The notes beneath the pieces are model-generated. The model was not told the DNA's origin. It ran no database searches and worked only from the letters and a program-made list of their open reading frames with translations. DNA of 52,445 nucleotides. It comes from Bacteroidales bacterium (GTDB taxonomy: Bacteria > Bacteroidota > Bacteroidia > Bacteroidales > Muribaculaceae). The position numbers and the translations under genes were made by a program. Where the stretch lies: the NCBI GenBank assembly GCA_014800245.1, contig JAAVGM010000010.1:7249-59693 (forward strand), in the 5' to 3' direction. The stretch's first letter is position 1; the number at the start of each line of letters is the position of its first letter. Below are positions 43,792 through 52,358 of the stretch, piece after piece.

Positions 43792-43811
43792 AACCATATG
43801 CGTAAGAAAAT

Positions 43812-43843
43812 AAATTAGGAGGACTTTTGGGCCCTCCTAATTT
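43812..43843. terminator. Bidirectional terminator after aspD
   Basis: Arms 43812-43822 and 43833-43843 (TTAGGAGG / CCTCCTAA core) with A/T-rich runs on both sides, between convergent aspD and flavin reductase genes. Confidence 0.85.
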
Positions 43844-43869
43844 ATTTTTAAAACTTGTCTCAATCGGGA

Positions 43870-44439
43870 TCATACCATTAATTTCTTGCCTGATCCGAAA
43901 GCGTCGCCGACTCTCTCCCCAAGCGTAATATATCCGTTGTGAATGGGATCAAAAGTGATGAGGTCCATCTTCTCCATATCCGGTTTCCCATCTTCTGACA
44001 GATATTTCTCATCGCAAATAATGTTCACTATATCTGCAATGAGATAGCATCCGGTTTCGGATTCATAGAGTTTTTCGCTCACCTTGCATTCCATTGTCAT
44101 CGGAAAGCAGTCGAACACCGGAGCATTGACATTCTCCCCTCTTTCTGACTTCCATCCCGTTCGTTCAATCTTATCAGGCTGTTTTCTGCCGCTTACCATT
44201 CCTACATAATCAGCTTCAGTCATGGTGTCTTTTGTGGCGAAAGCCACTGTAAGCTCTCCGAGGCGGTTAAGATTGTCAGTAGTGGCATGCGAACCGAGTG
44301 AGATAAAGATCTTGTTGTAATCCCATTGGCCACCCCAGGCGGCATTCATAGCGTTTGGTGTTCCATCGGCATCATATGTGCCGAGAATAAGCACAGGCTG
44401 GGGCAAAACCCATGCCTTAGGTTTAAAATTCTTCTTCAT
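43870..44439 (-). CDS. Flavin reductase-like FMN-binding protein
   Basis: 189 residues. The flavin-reductase split-barrel pattern is seen in LILGTYDADGTPNAMNAAWGGQWDY (in pieces, 18-42), LGSHATTDNLNRLGELTVAFAT near 47-69 and EKLYESETGCYLIADIV near 122-138. Family proteins bind FMN and reduce it, or supply it to partner oxygenases. It faces aspD across a shared terminator and has no obvious partner beside it. Confidence 0.86.
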   Translation of the reverse strand: MKKNFKPKAWVLPQPVLILGTYDADGTPNAMNAAWGGQWDYNKIFISLGSHATTDNLNRLGELTVAFATKDTMTEADYVGMVSGRKQPDKIERTGWKSERGENVNAPVFDCFPMTMECKVSEKLYESETGCYLIADIVNIICDEKYLSEDGKPDMEKMDLITFDPIHNGYITLGERVGDAFGSGKKLMV

Positions 44440-44693
44440 AATTTAAATAATATCTTACTTAGAATAACACAATTATTCCAATATAAGTTCCTTTAAATTC
44501 TGAGATTTAAAAACTTTTGAATTAGTTTTTTTGAAGATAATCATATAAATTTATATTGGGAAATGTAGAGGATAGTCAGTTAGAATTATCTTCCACAGCA
44601 TACATATTTTTAGAATTTTTATTAATTTTACAAGGTATTTGTCTTAGAAGTATCTCAAAGTGAAATTTAAAATACAATAACTATCTGATACCA

Positions 44694-46886
44694 ATGAGGA
44701 AACTAACACCATTTTTATTCTTTTCTATCATTTTGTCCGGACAAAATGCATATGGATGGGACTACAATAAGGTGATTTCCACCGACCACAGTTCGCTTGT
44801 TCTATCCGGAAATTATGGCGAAGAACCACGCTTCTCACACTACGGCGCAAAAGTGGATTCCGCTTCTGTTGGTTCAATCCACGATTTATGGGTCGGGATG
44901 AACCGTCCGGCCTATCCGGTTTTCGGCTCCGAAACAGAAAAGCCTGTTTCGCTCCAACTTGTCCACGCAGATGGCAACCCTACTCTCTTTCTTGCTACAG
45001 AATCAGTGAATACAATTCCCGTGGATGGCGGAACTCTCACCACTGTAAAAATGCGAGATAAGGCCTATCCACTTATAGTGGAACTAAAATACCGCACCAT
45101 CAATGAGGCGGATGTGATTGAAATGTGGACCGAAATCACAAACAGTGAGCGAAAGCCTGTAGTGATCAAAAGAATGGATTCGGGCTTCCTTCCTGTGCGT
45201 CAAGGGGATGTCTGGCTCACTCACCTCCATGGATCCTGGGCTGCCGAGAATCAGATTACGTCTGAACCGCTCAGTCCGGGAATGAAGACCATACGAAATC
45301 TTGACGGTGCGCGCAACGGGCAGGCTGCTCAGCCCTCTTTAATGCTCACTTTAGGACAACAGCCCTCTGAGACTTCCGGCAATGTTATTGGTGCTACTCT
45401 CTGCTGGAGTGGAAATTACGACCTGCGAATCGACACCGAAAACGATTTCTGCCATAATCTGATGGCCGGCGTCTCATCCGAAGCTATGGAATATCGTCTT
45501 GAGCCCGGGCAGTCCATCTCTCTCCCCTCTTTGGCTCTTACATATTCCTCCGAAGGGCTGAGCGGAGCAAGCAGAAATTTTCATAAATGGGCGCGTGCAG
45601 GCGCCATACATGGCGGCGAAAACCCACGGGATATTCTTCTAAATAGCTGGGAGGGTGTATATCTGGATGTGGATGAGACTCGCATGAATGAAATGATGCG
45701 TGATTTTGCATCGCTGGGAGGCGAATTGTTTGTCATGGACGACGGATGGTTTGGAGAAAAATATCCTCGTAAGCAGGACAATGCAGCCTTGGGCGATTGG
45801 AAAGTGGATAGAGAAAAACTTCCCGGCGGAATTGAATCCCTGATAAGGAATGCAAAGGAAAACGGTCTCAAATTTGGAATATGGATTGAGCCGGAAAGCG
45901 TCAATTCTCTAAGCGAATTATATGAGAAACATCCGGATTGGGTGCTTAAAACTGCTAAAAGGGATTTGATTATGACACGCGGTGGCACTCAGATGCTTCT
46001 TGATTTATCAAACCCTAAAGTGCAAGATTTTGTATTTTCAATAGTTGATGAACTCCTCTCAAAATATCCTGAGATTTCTTATATCAAGTGGGATGCAAAC
46101 ACAAGCATAAAGAACTTCGGTTCTCAATATCTACCTGCCGATAAACAGATGCAGACAATGGTGGACTATCACCTTGGCCTTGAAAATATCCTTAAGCGCA
46201 TCCGGAAAAAATATCCTGATGTCGTGATGCAAGCTTGCGGAGGAGGCGGAGGACGTGTGAATTATGGAGTGATGCCTTATTTCGATGAAGTATGGGTGAG
46301 CGACAATACCGATGCACTCCAACGTATCTATATGCAATGGGGCACTTCAATGTTCTATCCATCCATGACAATGGCTCAACATGTCAGTGCCTCTCCCAAT
46401 CATCAGACAGGACGCCAACTTCCCCTTAAATTTCGATTTGATGTGGCTATGACCGGACGTCTTGGAATGGAATTGCAACCGTCTGCCATGTCGGATGAAG
46501 AGAAAGATTTTGCCAAACGTGCAATTGCTGATTATAAGACGATACGTAACACTGTACAGTTGGGCAATCAATATCGTCTGATTTCCCCCTATGATGATAA
46601 GGGTGTGGCCTCGCTTATGTATGTGGATCCGGATAGGGAGGAAGCTGTATTCTTCGCCTATAAACTCAAACATTATCGTTACCAGAAGATACCTCGATTC
46701 TATATGGCCGGACTCGATCCTGAAAAATCATATCGCATCACCGAACTCACCATCCCTTCCGATGACTCGCATTCTCATCTTGACGGCAAGGTGGTGCCGG
46801 GACGCTATCTAATGGAAATTGGATTCGAAGTTCCTCTCGGTAGCGAATATGCAAGCAGAGTGCTCCGATTGGAAGCTATCAAATGA
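44694..46886 (+). CDS. Secreted GH36 alpha-galactosidase
   Basis: 730 residues with a signal peptide (TPFLFFSIILSGQNAYG-W). Family signatures: LFVMDDGWFGEKYP near 346, the nucleophile D467 in YIKWDANTS, acid/base D537 in VSDNTDALQRIYMQ, followed by HVSASPNHQTGR. The N-terminal half is the usual beta-sandwich. It releases alpha-galactose from oligosaccharides such as the raffinose family or galactomannan. With the GH2 beta-galactosidase it suggests the organism scavenges galactosides. The next gene starts 22 bp beyond the stop. Confidence 0.94.
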   Translation: MRKLTPFLFFSIILSGQNAYGWDYNKVISTDHSSLVLSGNYGEEPRFSHYGAKVDSASVGSIHDLWVGMNRPAYPVFGSETEKPVSLQLVHADGNPTLFLATESVNTIPVDGGTLTTVKMRDKAYPLIVELKYRTINEADVIEMWTEITNSERKPVVIKRMDSGFLPVRQGDVWLTHLHGSWAAENQITSEPLSPGMKTIRNLDGARNGQAAQPSLMLTLGQQPSETSGNVIGATLCWSGNYDLRIDTENDFCHNLMAGVSSEAMEYRLEPGQSISLPSLALTYSSEGLSGASRNFHKWARAGAIHGGENPRDILLNSWEGVYLDVDETRMNEMMRDFASLGGELFVMDDGWFGEKYPRKQDNAALGDWKVDREKLPGGIESLIRNAKENGLKFGIWIEPESVNSLSELYEKHPDWVLKTAKRDLIMTRGGTQMLLDLSNPKVQDFVFSIVDELLSKYPEISYIKWDANTSIKNFGSQYLPADKQMQTMVDYHLGLENILKRIRKKYPDVVMQACGGGGGRVNYGVMPYFDEVWVSDNTDALQRIYMQWGTSMFYPSMTMAQHVSASPNHQTGRQLPLKFRFDVAMTGRLGMELQPSAMSDEEKDFAKRAIADYKTIRNTVQLGNQYRLISPYDDKGVASLMYVDPDREEAVFFAYKLKHYRYQKIPRFYMAGLDPEKSYRITELTIPSDDSHSHLDGKVVPGRYLMEIGFEVPLGSEYASRVLRLEAIK

Positions 46887-46908
46887 ACTCATTAATTATT
46901 ATATCAAA

Positions 46909-47331
46909 ATGGAATATACACCTGAAAATATCACTGAGTTAGGACCTGACGACATATTCGTATTCGGCAGCAATCTTGAAGGACGTCATTTGGGAGGAGC
47001 CGCACGTGTGGCGCGTCAACGATTTGGCGCTATAATGGGTCAAGGCGTAGGTCTGCAAGGTCAATCGTATGCCATCCCCACAATGCAGGGAGGGGTGGAA
47101 ACAATTAAACCATACGTAGATGAATTCATAAAATTCGCCTATGAGTGTGACCAAAACACTTTTTATGTAACGCGCATCGGCTGCGGCATCGCCGGGTTTA
47201 AAGATGAGGAGATAGCTCCCCTATTTAAGGAAGCCCGACATCTTTACAACGTAAGGTTGCCAAAATCTTTCGTGGATATCATAGATAAGATGACAGGAAA
47301 AGAATCTATAGAATTGACAAGAAAAAAATAA
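46909..47331 (+). CDS. A1S_2505-type phage-associated protein
   Basis: 140 residues from MEYTPENITE at 46909; the longer frame from 46819 overlaps the alpha-galactosidase and is rejected. It shows IFVFGSNLEGRHLGGAARVA (residues 14-33), then YAIPTM and a YVTRIGCGIAGF strand. This pattern belongs to small proteins annotated in phage and bacterial genomes as a non-structural family; the function is unknown, though GSNLxGxHGxGAA loops resemble nucleotide or ADP-ribose handling. Standing alone here, it is not evidence of a prophage. A 17-bp terminator follows. Confidence 0.7.
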   Translation: MEYTPENITELGPDDIFVFGSNLEGRHLGGAARVARQRFGAIMGQGVGLQGQSYAIPTMQGGVETIKPYVDEFIKFAYECDQNTFYVTRIGCGIAGFKDEEIAPLFKEARHLYNVRLPKSFVDIIDKMTGKESIELTRKK

Positions 47332-47369
47332 AAGATAAGGAGATGCGGCATCCCGCATCTCCTTATCTT
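47332..47369. terminator. 17-bp perfect terminator hairpin
   Basis: Arms 47332-47348 and 47353-47369 pair perfectly over 17 bp around a 4-nt loop (CATC), between convergent genes. Confidence 0.85.
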
Positions 47370-47382
47370 AATAAGAGACTGA

Positions 47383-48006
47383 TTATAATAGGATCCTCCG
47401 TTCCTCAGCCACTGTGATTGGCGAAGAATGACCCGACAGAATAAGAGTATCATCCGGAAGGGTAAGAATCTTATTAACAATCGATTCTTCCAAAATTCGA
47501 GGATTTCCTCCCGGAAAATTAGTCAAACCGGGTCCATGCTGATAAAGCAGATCGCCTACAAATGCAGCTCGTTCTTCCGGAGTATAATAAGTGACAGATC
47601 CGGGTGTATGTCCCGGCGTATGAATCACCTTAAGATAGAATCCATTATTCTCCTTCAAACGGATAATCTCGCCGTCATGCAGTTCCTCATAATGAGGCAC
47701 TGTCATGGGATATCCGGAATTTGCGCTGAGATTCAGGTAAGTGTCCGTAAGATACGGAGCTTCTTCTGTGAATACAAAGATAGGCGCATGAAGGCGTTCT
47801 CTCAAGATTTCAGCTGCTCCGAAATGATCGAAGTGGCCATGAGTGAGCAAAATACGCTCTATTTTCCAGCCATTGCTTTTAACGGCATCATAAATCAGAC
47901 CTGCTTGTGCACCCGGATCAATTATAAAGCCGGCCTTCGAATGATCATCGATATAGAAATATGTGTTCTCGGCAAATACCCCTTGAACCTGCAATTCTTT
48001 TATCAT
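47383..48006 (-). CDS. MBL-fold metallo-hydrolase (glyoxalase II-like)
   Basis: 207 residues. The zinc motif is THGHFDH (H56, H58, D60, H61), followed by HTPGHTPGS near 132 and a VGDLLY aspartate near 159, and a final LSGHSSP. This is the minimal glyoxalase II-like layout; members hydrolyse thioesters or related bonds, and the substrate cannot be read. It is transcribed with the DsbA/FrnE gene, which ends 29 bp upstream, so redox or electrophile detoxification is possible. Confidence 0.85.
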   Translation of the reverse strand: MIKELQVQGVFAENTYFYIDDHSKAGFIIDPGAQAGLIYDAVKSNGWKIERILLTHGHFDHFGAAEILRERLHAPIFVFTEEAPYLTDTYLNLSANSGYPMTVPHYEELHDGEIIRLKENNGFYLKVIHTPGHTPGSVTYYTPEERAAFVGDLLYQHGPGLTNFPGGNPRILEESIVNKILTLPDDTLILSGHSSPITVAEERRILL

Positions 48007-48035
48007 AGCCTTACGAATTTAGAGTCTTTTCTCTC

Positions 48036-48755
48036 TTATAGAAGTTGACATCCGTCGGGACCACACTGATGGGGTCGCTCTCCGTCAGATTTAATCTCCG
48101 CGTTCATCCCCTGTTTTTTAAGTTCACGCTGAAGTGCAGATTTAAAGCCTTCTGTGGTCATTGCTCCGGGCACCGCAAAATCCCCATTGAATACAATGTA
48201 GGGAACTCCATGCACGCCGCGCATCATTGCCTCACGTTCATCAAAACGCACCTCGTCATCATATTTATCCGAGTTGAGAACATCTTTTACCTCATCCTCT
48301 TTCAATCCGGACTCAACAGCTTTCGCCAACAAGACATCATGATTGGCAAGAATTAGATTCTCTACGAAGTAAGCCTTAAAGAGCGCCTCATTCAAGCGTC
48401 CCACTGTGGCTCGGTCGTATTTGTCTTCTGCCAATTTCATCAGACGATGAGCATCGCGTGTGTTGGAGTATTGTGTTGTGGCATAGTTGAAATCTATACC
48501 TAATTCGCGACCAAGCTGCGAAATCTGTTCGATCTGCTCCTTTGCTCCCTCAAGAGAGAGACGATATTTCTTTGCAAATCTCTCTGGAGTGGAGGATACG
48601 ACCTCCTTAGATGCTGTAGGATCAAGTTCGAAAGCGCGGAAATCTACCTGCACATCATCCTTGAGACCTAATTCTTCGATAGCATTCTGTAATCTTGTCT
48701 CCCCAATATAGCAATAGGGACAAGCAAAATCAGACCAAATTGTGAGTGTAATCAT
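48036..48755 (-). CDS. DsbA-family oxidoreductase (FrnE-like)
   Basis: 239 residues from MITLTIWSDF at 48755; the longer frame to 48854 runs into the MarR gene and has no need. Active site ACPYC at C12 and C15, followed by helical insert and a C-terminal GVHGVPYIVFN near 187 with the cis-Pro typical of DsbA folds. FrnE-type proteins are cytoplasmic disulfide-handling enzymes linked to oxidative stress. No signal peptide is present, in agreement. It lies downstream of the MarR regulator. Confidence 0.9.
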   Translation of the reverse strand: MITLTIWSDFACPYCYIGETRLQNAIEELGLKDDVQVDFRAFELDPTASKEVVSSTPERFAKKYRLSLEGAKEQIEQISQLGRELGIDFNYATTQYSNTRDAHRLMKLAEDKYDRATVGRLNEALFKAYFVENLILANHDVLLAKAVESGLKEDEVKDVLNSDKYDDEVRFDEREAMMRGVHGVPYIVFNGDFAVPGAMTTEGFKSALQRELKKQGMNAEIKSDGERPHQCGPDGCQLL

Positions 48756-48828
48756 TGTGTTTTTCCTTTCTATTAAATCTATTATAGTGTAGTTATTTTT
48801 TATATTTAGCCCGATGATTTTACTATCG

Positions 48829-49287
48829 TCAAGCTGTGGATACAACTTTTTCAAGTATGCTGACGAAAATCTCCATATCTTCAGGTGTGGTCAAATCCTC
48901 AAGGGCTTGATGTCGCATATTTGCCACTTTCATTATCTTTGGTTCTATTTTCTTCGCCATATCGGAAAGATAGACTCTCAAGCATTTATAGCTTACAGAT
49001 TCTGTTCTGACAAGTCCTTTCTTCTCCAATCCGGCTACACACCTGCATATCGAGGCCTTGTCTTTCCCGGTCATTGCAGCTATTTCACATTGCTGAATCC
49101 CATCGCTGCAATATAAAGCGCGAAGCACAAGATATTCAGTCGTAGTGATTTCCAAGCCTTCCTTTTTAAGGGCATCGGCAAGTTGACTGAGCAAAATCTG
49201 ATAGGCTTTCCCAATCAGACATCCCACTGCGGGGCTTTCAATATGTGGAGTTTCTTTCATCATTCTGTCTATATAACGATTCATCAT
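48829..49287 (-). CDS. MarR-family transcriptional regulator
   Basis: About 152 residues from the ATG at 49287; the TTG-start extension to 49308 is not needed. Winged-helix pattern: EITTTEYLVLRALYCSDGIQQCEIAAMTGKDKASICRCVAGLEKKGLVRTE in pieces across residues 40-90, with a recognition helix in KDKASICRCV. Such proteins often repress stress or efflux genes and respond to oxidants or phenolics; control of the adjacent frnE-like gene is an inference from position. Confidence 0.88.
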   Translation of the reverse strand: MMNRYIDRMMKETPHIESPAVGCLIGKAYQILLSQLADALKKEGLEITTTEYLVLRALYCSDGIQQCEIAAMTGKDKASICRCVAGLEKKGLVRTESVSYKCLRVYLSDMAKKIEPKIMKVANMRHQALEDLTTPEDMEIFVSILEKVVSTA

Positions 49288-49741
49288 CCAAAATGGTTGA
49301 CAATGCAACTATTATTATTAGATTCTATTCAAGAAAAATGTGAAAATCACATCGAAATTTCTTGGAATCATCGACTTCGGGAGGAACGTCAAACCAGTCG
49401 GTTTGTGGAAATTTCTCAGAACGACAACGGAATTCGATGACGAATCTTACCTATCATTTTGTGATAATTCCTAAAAGCGCAAGCTTTCTGTTCCATAACC
49501 ATCTTAATTTTTAATTTCTGCGATAGTTTGGTGATCCTTCTTTTTAATTCTGTGATTGCAAAAATTTATTAAGACCCGCGATTCCTTTTTTCTTTAATTA
49601 TCCCAATAATAATATATGAGTATCCTCATTAATCCCCATGCCTATCTTTCCCCGCCACTTCTCCGGAAAGCCCTTAGGCTTCCGGAGAAATGCGCAGAAA
49701 GATTGTCCAATTACGACAAATTAAACTTACACTAAATTTGT
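49288..49741. other. 454-bp stretch without a recognisable gene
   Basis: Between the MarR and hipA genes. It holds a hairpin at 49659-49689. A 39-codon plus-strand frame (49616-49735, MSILINPHAY...) has no family pattern and I do not call it a gene. The rest is A+T-rich with no feature I can support. Confidence 0.5.
49659..49689 (-). terminator. Hairpin downstream of hipA
   Basis: Arms TTCTCCGGAAAGCC (49659-49672) and GGCTTCCGGAGAA (49677-49689) with one bulged base, about 50 bp past the hipA stop. It lacks a U-tract. Confidence 0.55.
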
Positions 49742-50842
49742 CTATAATTTAATCCCTCTCTCAATTTCTGAAATAATTTCCTTACACCGACTCTCGGTCA
49801 TATTAATTTTAGTTCCCACAGCGATAAAATCAGTCTCAACAGGGAATCCTGTTCCATTCACCGATGTTGCATGTTGTCCATTATATCCTTCTTCACACGG
49901 CGTTAAATCATAAGCCGGAGCCAATCTCCATCTCCATTTGCCCTCATCGTCCTCCATTACCCTGAAACTAAAGTTTTTGCTATGATCGTCCTTATTATCT
50001 ATCTTATAATTGAACACCATCCGTCGGAACATCTCCTCCACGTCTTCCTCCGATTGAGTGATATATCCCGTCAAAGCCAATATATTGGAATAATCTAAAA
50101 TGGGAGTATTATGCGACACTCCCAATATCCCTCCTACTGTAGAAGTATGCAACCTTTCTCCCTTGTCGGAAATATCAAACCTACGCGAAGCAAAATAGCG
50201 TCCGTTAATCAGTCGATAATCCGGAACATCTATGCCACAGGCACGGGCCATCTCATTACACCTGAATTCTTCCTTTCCTATATTCTTGGAATCATAGATA
50301 TGTCGGAATTTAACAAGCCAATGTCCGTCGGCATCAGAAAATATTGCTTTAGGTCGTGCCCCTCCACTATTGCCGCTATTATATAATAATAGACCGGCAT
50401 CCTCATCCTGTTGTTCTTTTAAAACCTCCAATGCTCTCTGCTGGATCCAATCAAAGTCGTTTACCTCATTTTCCGAGGGAAGTATATTTGAAGGGGCGAA
50501 GCACAATGCTCCCATTCCATTATCCCCTACCAGACTCAAACGATCCAAAATCGTTAGATCAGAATCGTTTATTCCTGACTTGTATAAAGTCTTCTTTAGT
50601 AGGTATCTTCCATATCCATCAGGCAAACTATCTTCAAAAACACCAAAACCTCCATTAAAAGGCGCAGGCTTTGCTATAAAAGTGCCTTCTTTCAAAGGCA
50701 GTTCAAGGGGGGATATGCTAAAACCATCAATAAGCCAAGCCTTAGAATACTCGAACACACAGAAATGCCGATCAGGCGATAAACCCAATCTTCCAACCTC
50801 CCGACCTCTAAAGGATACTGTCAACGATTCTATTCTTTTCAT
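49742..50842 (-). CDS. hipA: HipA-family serine/threonine-kinase toxin
   Basis: 366 residues. Beginning MKRIESLTVSFRGREVGRLGL, it has the HipA_N fold, then a kinase core: Gly-rich GNSGGARPK near 157-165, catalytic loop IDNKDDHSKN at 281-290 and YDLTP at 311-315. HipA phosphorylates glutamyl-tRNA synthetase or similar targets and drives dormancy. It is shorter than the E. coli protein (about 440). It overlaps its antitoxin gene by 4 nt (ATGA). Confidence 0.9.
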   Translation of the reverse strand: MKRIESLTVSFRGREVGRLGLSPDRHFCVFEYSKAWLIDGFSISPLELPLKEGTFIAKPAPFNGGFGVFEDSLPDGYGRYLLKKTLYKSGINDSDLTILDRLSLVGDNGMGALCFAPSNILPSENEVNDFDWIQQRALEVLKEQQDEDAGLLLYNSGNSGGARPKAIFSDADGHWLVKFRHIYDSKNIGKEEFRCNEMARACGIDVPDYRLINGRYFASRRFDISDKGERLHTSTVGGILGVSHNTPILDYSNILALTGYITQSEEDVEEMFRRMVFNYKIDNKDDHSKNFSFRVMEDDEGKWRWRLAPAYDLTPCEEGYNGQHATSVNGTGFPVETDFIAVGTKINMTESRCKEIISEIERGIKL

Positions 50843-51216
50843 TTCCTTGTCGATTTTCTATTATCGTATGCCTTTTTTTTCCCTTGGTTTCTATTAATCT
50901 GGTCAAGTTCTTCCATCGTAGAAAATTTCGGTTGGGAGAAAATAGATTTTATCTCGGATGTATAGCCAAGAGCCATCGCAAGCCTCACCAAATTATGCAG
51001 GGATATCTCCCCTTTCTGTTCGAAACGAGTTAGAGTGGCAAGTGCCACCTTCGATTTCTCTGCCATCATCTTTCGGGTGATATTCTTCTCTATCCTCCTT
51101 TTCCGAAAGTCGGCAGCCAAATCTCTTCCTACGCTCTCCGGATTGGTGAGAGTAAACCCCTCCAAAAGTGATAACATATTATTATTATCATACATATTCA
51201 TCGCGATATAACTCAA
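50839..51216 (-). CDS. hipB: HipB-like XRE antitoxin
   Basis: 125 residues. The XRE helix-turn-helix is DFRKRRIEKNITRKMMAEKSKVALATLTRFEQKGEISLHNLVRLAMALG in pieces (about 33-82). A basic tail (NRKSTRK) ends in the ATGA overlap with hipA. Start may instead be at 51198 (MYDNNN). It would bind HipA and repress the operon. Its promoter, TTG (51260-51258), a 20-bp spacer and TATCTTTG (51237-51230), fits the Bacteroidota consensus. Confidence 0.86.
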   Translation of the reverse strand: MSYIAMNMYDNNNMLSLLEGFTLTNPESVGRDLAADFRKRRIEKNITRKMMAEKSKVALATLTRFEQKGEISLHNLVRLAMALGYTSEIKSIFSQPKFSTMEELDQINRNQGKKKAYDNRKSTRK

Positions 51217-51229
51217 ATATTATCAATTA

Positions 51230-51260
51230 CAAAGATAACATTTATCCTATAATTTTGCAA
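51230..51260 (-). promoter_or_regulatory. Promoter of the hipBA operon
   Basis: On the minus strand, TTG at 51260-51258, a 20-bp spacer and TATCTTTG at 51237-51230. Confidence 0.65.
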
Positions 51261-51329
51261 CTATTTTCCTATATATTATCCAAATTTTTACTTTTCAATC
51301 GGCTATATATTACTCATATATGAAATGTG

Positions 51330-51354
51330 GCTCTCATAGGTGAAGCCTGAGAGC
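51330..51354 (+). promoter_or_regulatory. Hairpin just upstream of the truncated SMR gene
   Basis: GCTCTCA (51330-51336) pairs with TGAGAGC (51348-51354), 7 bp perfect, with a GG/CC pairing inside the loop. It could be a leader element, but the neighbouring gene is damaged, so it may be debris. Confidence 0.4.
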
Positions 51355-51373
51355 ATAGCATATTCACGGATGC

Positions 51374-51661
51374 ATGGAAGTGGCTTTCACTTTCTGTCTC
51401 GGCAAAACAAAGACGGCAGCCGGCTATGAACTTGTATGGTGGATCGGATTTTTAGCTGCCCTCTCAATGAGTATGTTCCTTATGGCTAAAGCTGCCGAAC
51501 GATTGCCTATCGGCACTGTATATCCCGTATGGACCGGTATCGGAGCCGTTGGAGCCGTGATAGTAGGCATTCTCTTCTTTAACGAACCCGCCACTTTCTG
51601 GCGTATCTTTTTCATCACCACCTTGATTCTTTCAATCATCGGTCTGAAAGTGTTAGGATAA
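51374..51661 (+). pseudogene. 5'-truncated SMR multidrug/guanidinium exporter
   Basis: 95 codons starting MEVAFTFCLGKTK, then three further membrane helices (WIGFLAALSMSMFLMA, PIGTVYPVWTGIG, IGLKVLG end). In small multidrug resistance proteins the essential Glu is near residue 14 in an AG-x-x-EV context; here it is residue 2, and the codons upstream (HIHGC) run to a TAG. About 12 residues of helix 1 are missing. The GC-ME pair before it fits native helix-1 sequence, so the break is just upstream. A pseudogene is likelier than a functional short form. Confidence 0.6.
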
Positions 51662-51686
51662 ATTAATAAATTAATACATTAAAATA

Positions 51687-51773
51687 ATGGAACATAAAAT
51701 GAGACGTTTCCGACAGGAATTGCCAATTGAGGAAACAAAAGAGATTCTTGTATCATCTATACTACTAAATTAG
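51687..51773 (+). pseudogene. 3'-truncated pyridoxamine 5'-phosphate oxidase-family gene
   Basis: 28 codons, MEHKMRRFRQELPIEETKEI, matching the N-terminus of flavin-binding PNPOx-family proteins (MRRxxQ-x-L-x-x-EET), normally about 150 residues. After ILV the frame ends in SSILLN and stop, and the opposite-strand gene begins at once. The rest of the gene is absent. Confidence 0.55.
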
Positions 51774-52331
51774 ATCATCTGATAGCCAATATTCATCATA
51801 TTCATCTTCATTGAACCATCCGTATTCTTCAGGGCATACTTCAACATCATCAATACGAAACGTTTCGCATATATCCTTATCTTCTTTACCACAACCTTCA
51901 AGGGAGGTATTGAAAATTCCAATAAGACGAGAAGGTGAAAGTCTTTTTAGTCTTTCTTTAGTCAGATTCGTTCTAACTCTTCTTTCAGCGTGTGAATAAA
52001 CATTTAAGGAACGGAGATATTCAATATCACTCGGACTATAATTATAATTATATGCTTCCTCTTTTGAATTATCCATTAGAAAGAAATCCATCTCCTCCTC
52101 ATTGTATCCGGAAAGAACAACATCCATTTGATTCATTTCCCATCTTGCAAGCCTATACTTTCCATACATACGCATATACATCAAAGCACGTTCAAGAAAT
52201 GCGAGGAAAGCCTTCTTTGGTTTTCCAAATTTTTTTATTACAATATTGAAATTAAGGTTTTCTTCAATGATATTTTTCAATTTTCTTAGGTTATCTTCTT
52301 TCATAGTGATAAAATTATTATATATCTTCAC
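51765..52331 (-). CDS. Hypothetical protein
   Basis: 188 residues (or 179 from MKEDNLRK at 52304). No family recognised. The N-terminal 60 residues look helical and basic (KLKNIIEENLNFNIVIKKFGKPKKAF in pieces); the C-terminal third is strongly acidic (EYGWFNEDEYDEYW). It has no signal peptide or membrane helix. Its 3' end is fused onto the truncated PNPOx gene, so its arrival may have caused that break. Codon use is A+T-rich. Confidence 0.55.
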   Translation of the reverse strand: MKIYNNFITMKEDNLRKLKNIIEENLNFNIVIKKFGKPKKAFLAFLERALMYMRMYGKYRLARWEMNQMDVVLSGYNEEEMDFFLMDNSKEEAYNYNYSPSDIEYLRSLNVYSHAERRVRTNLTKERLKRLSPSRLIGIFNTSLEGCGKEDKDICETFRIDDVEVCPEEYGWFNEDEYDEYWLSDDLI

Positions 52332-52358
52332 TAGTGTCCCATAAAAATGGGAGCTGGT

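Noticed and set aside
46909..47331. Prophage suggested by the A1S_2505-type protein
   Set aside because: No integrase, capsid, terminase or other phage gene is nearby; a single gene does not make a prophage.
49183..49440. 85-codon plus-strand frame opposite the MarR gene
   Set aside because: It is mostly antisense to a clear MarR coding sequence and shows no family pattern of its own.
51330..51354. Guanidine riboswitch before the SMR gene
   Set aside because: The hairpin has no ACGR loops and there is no second hairpin, so it does not match the known guanidine motifs.
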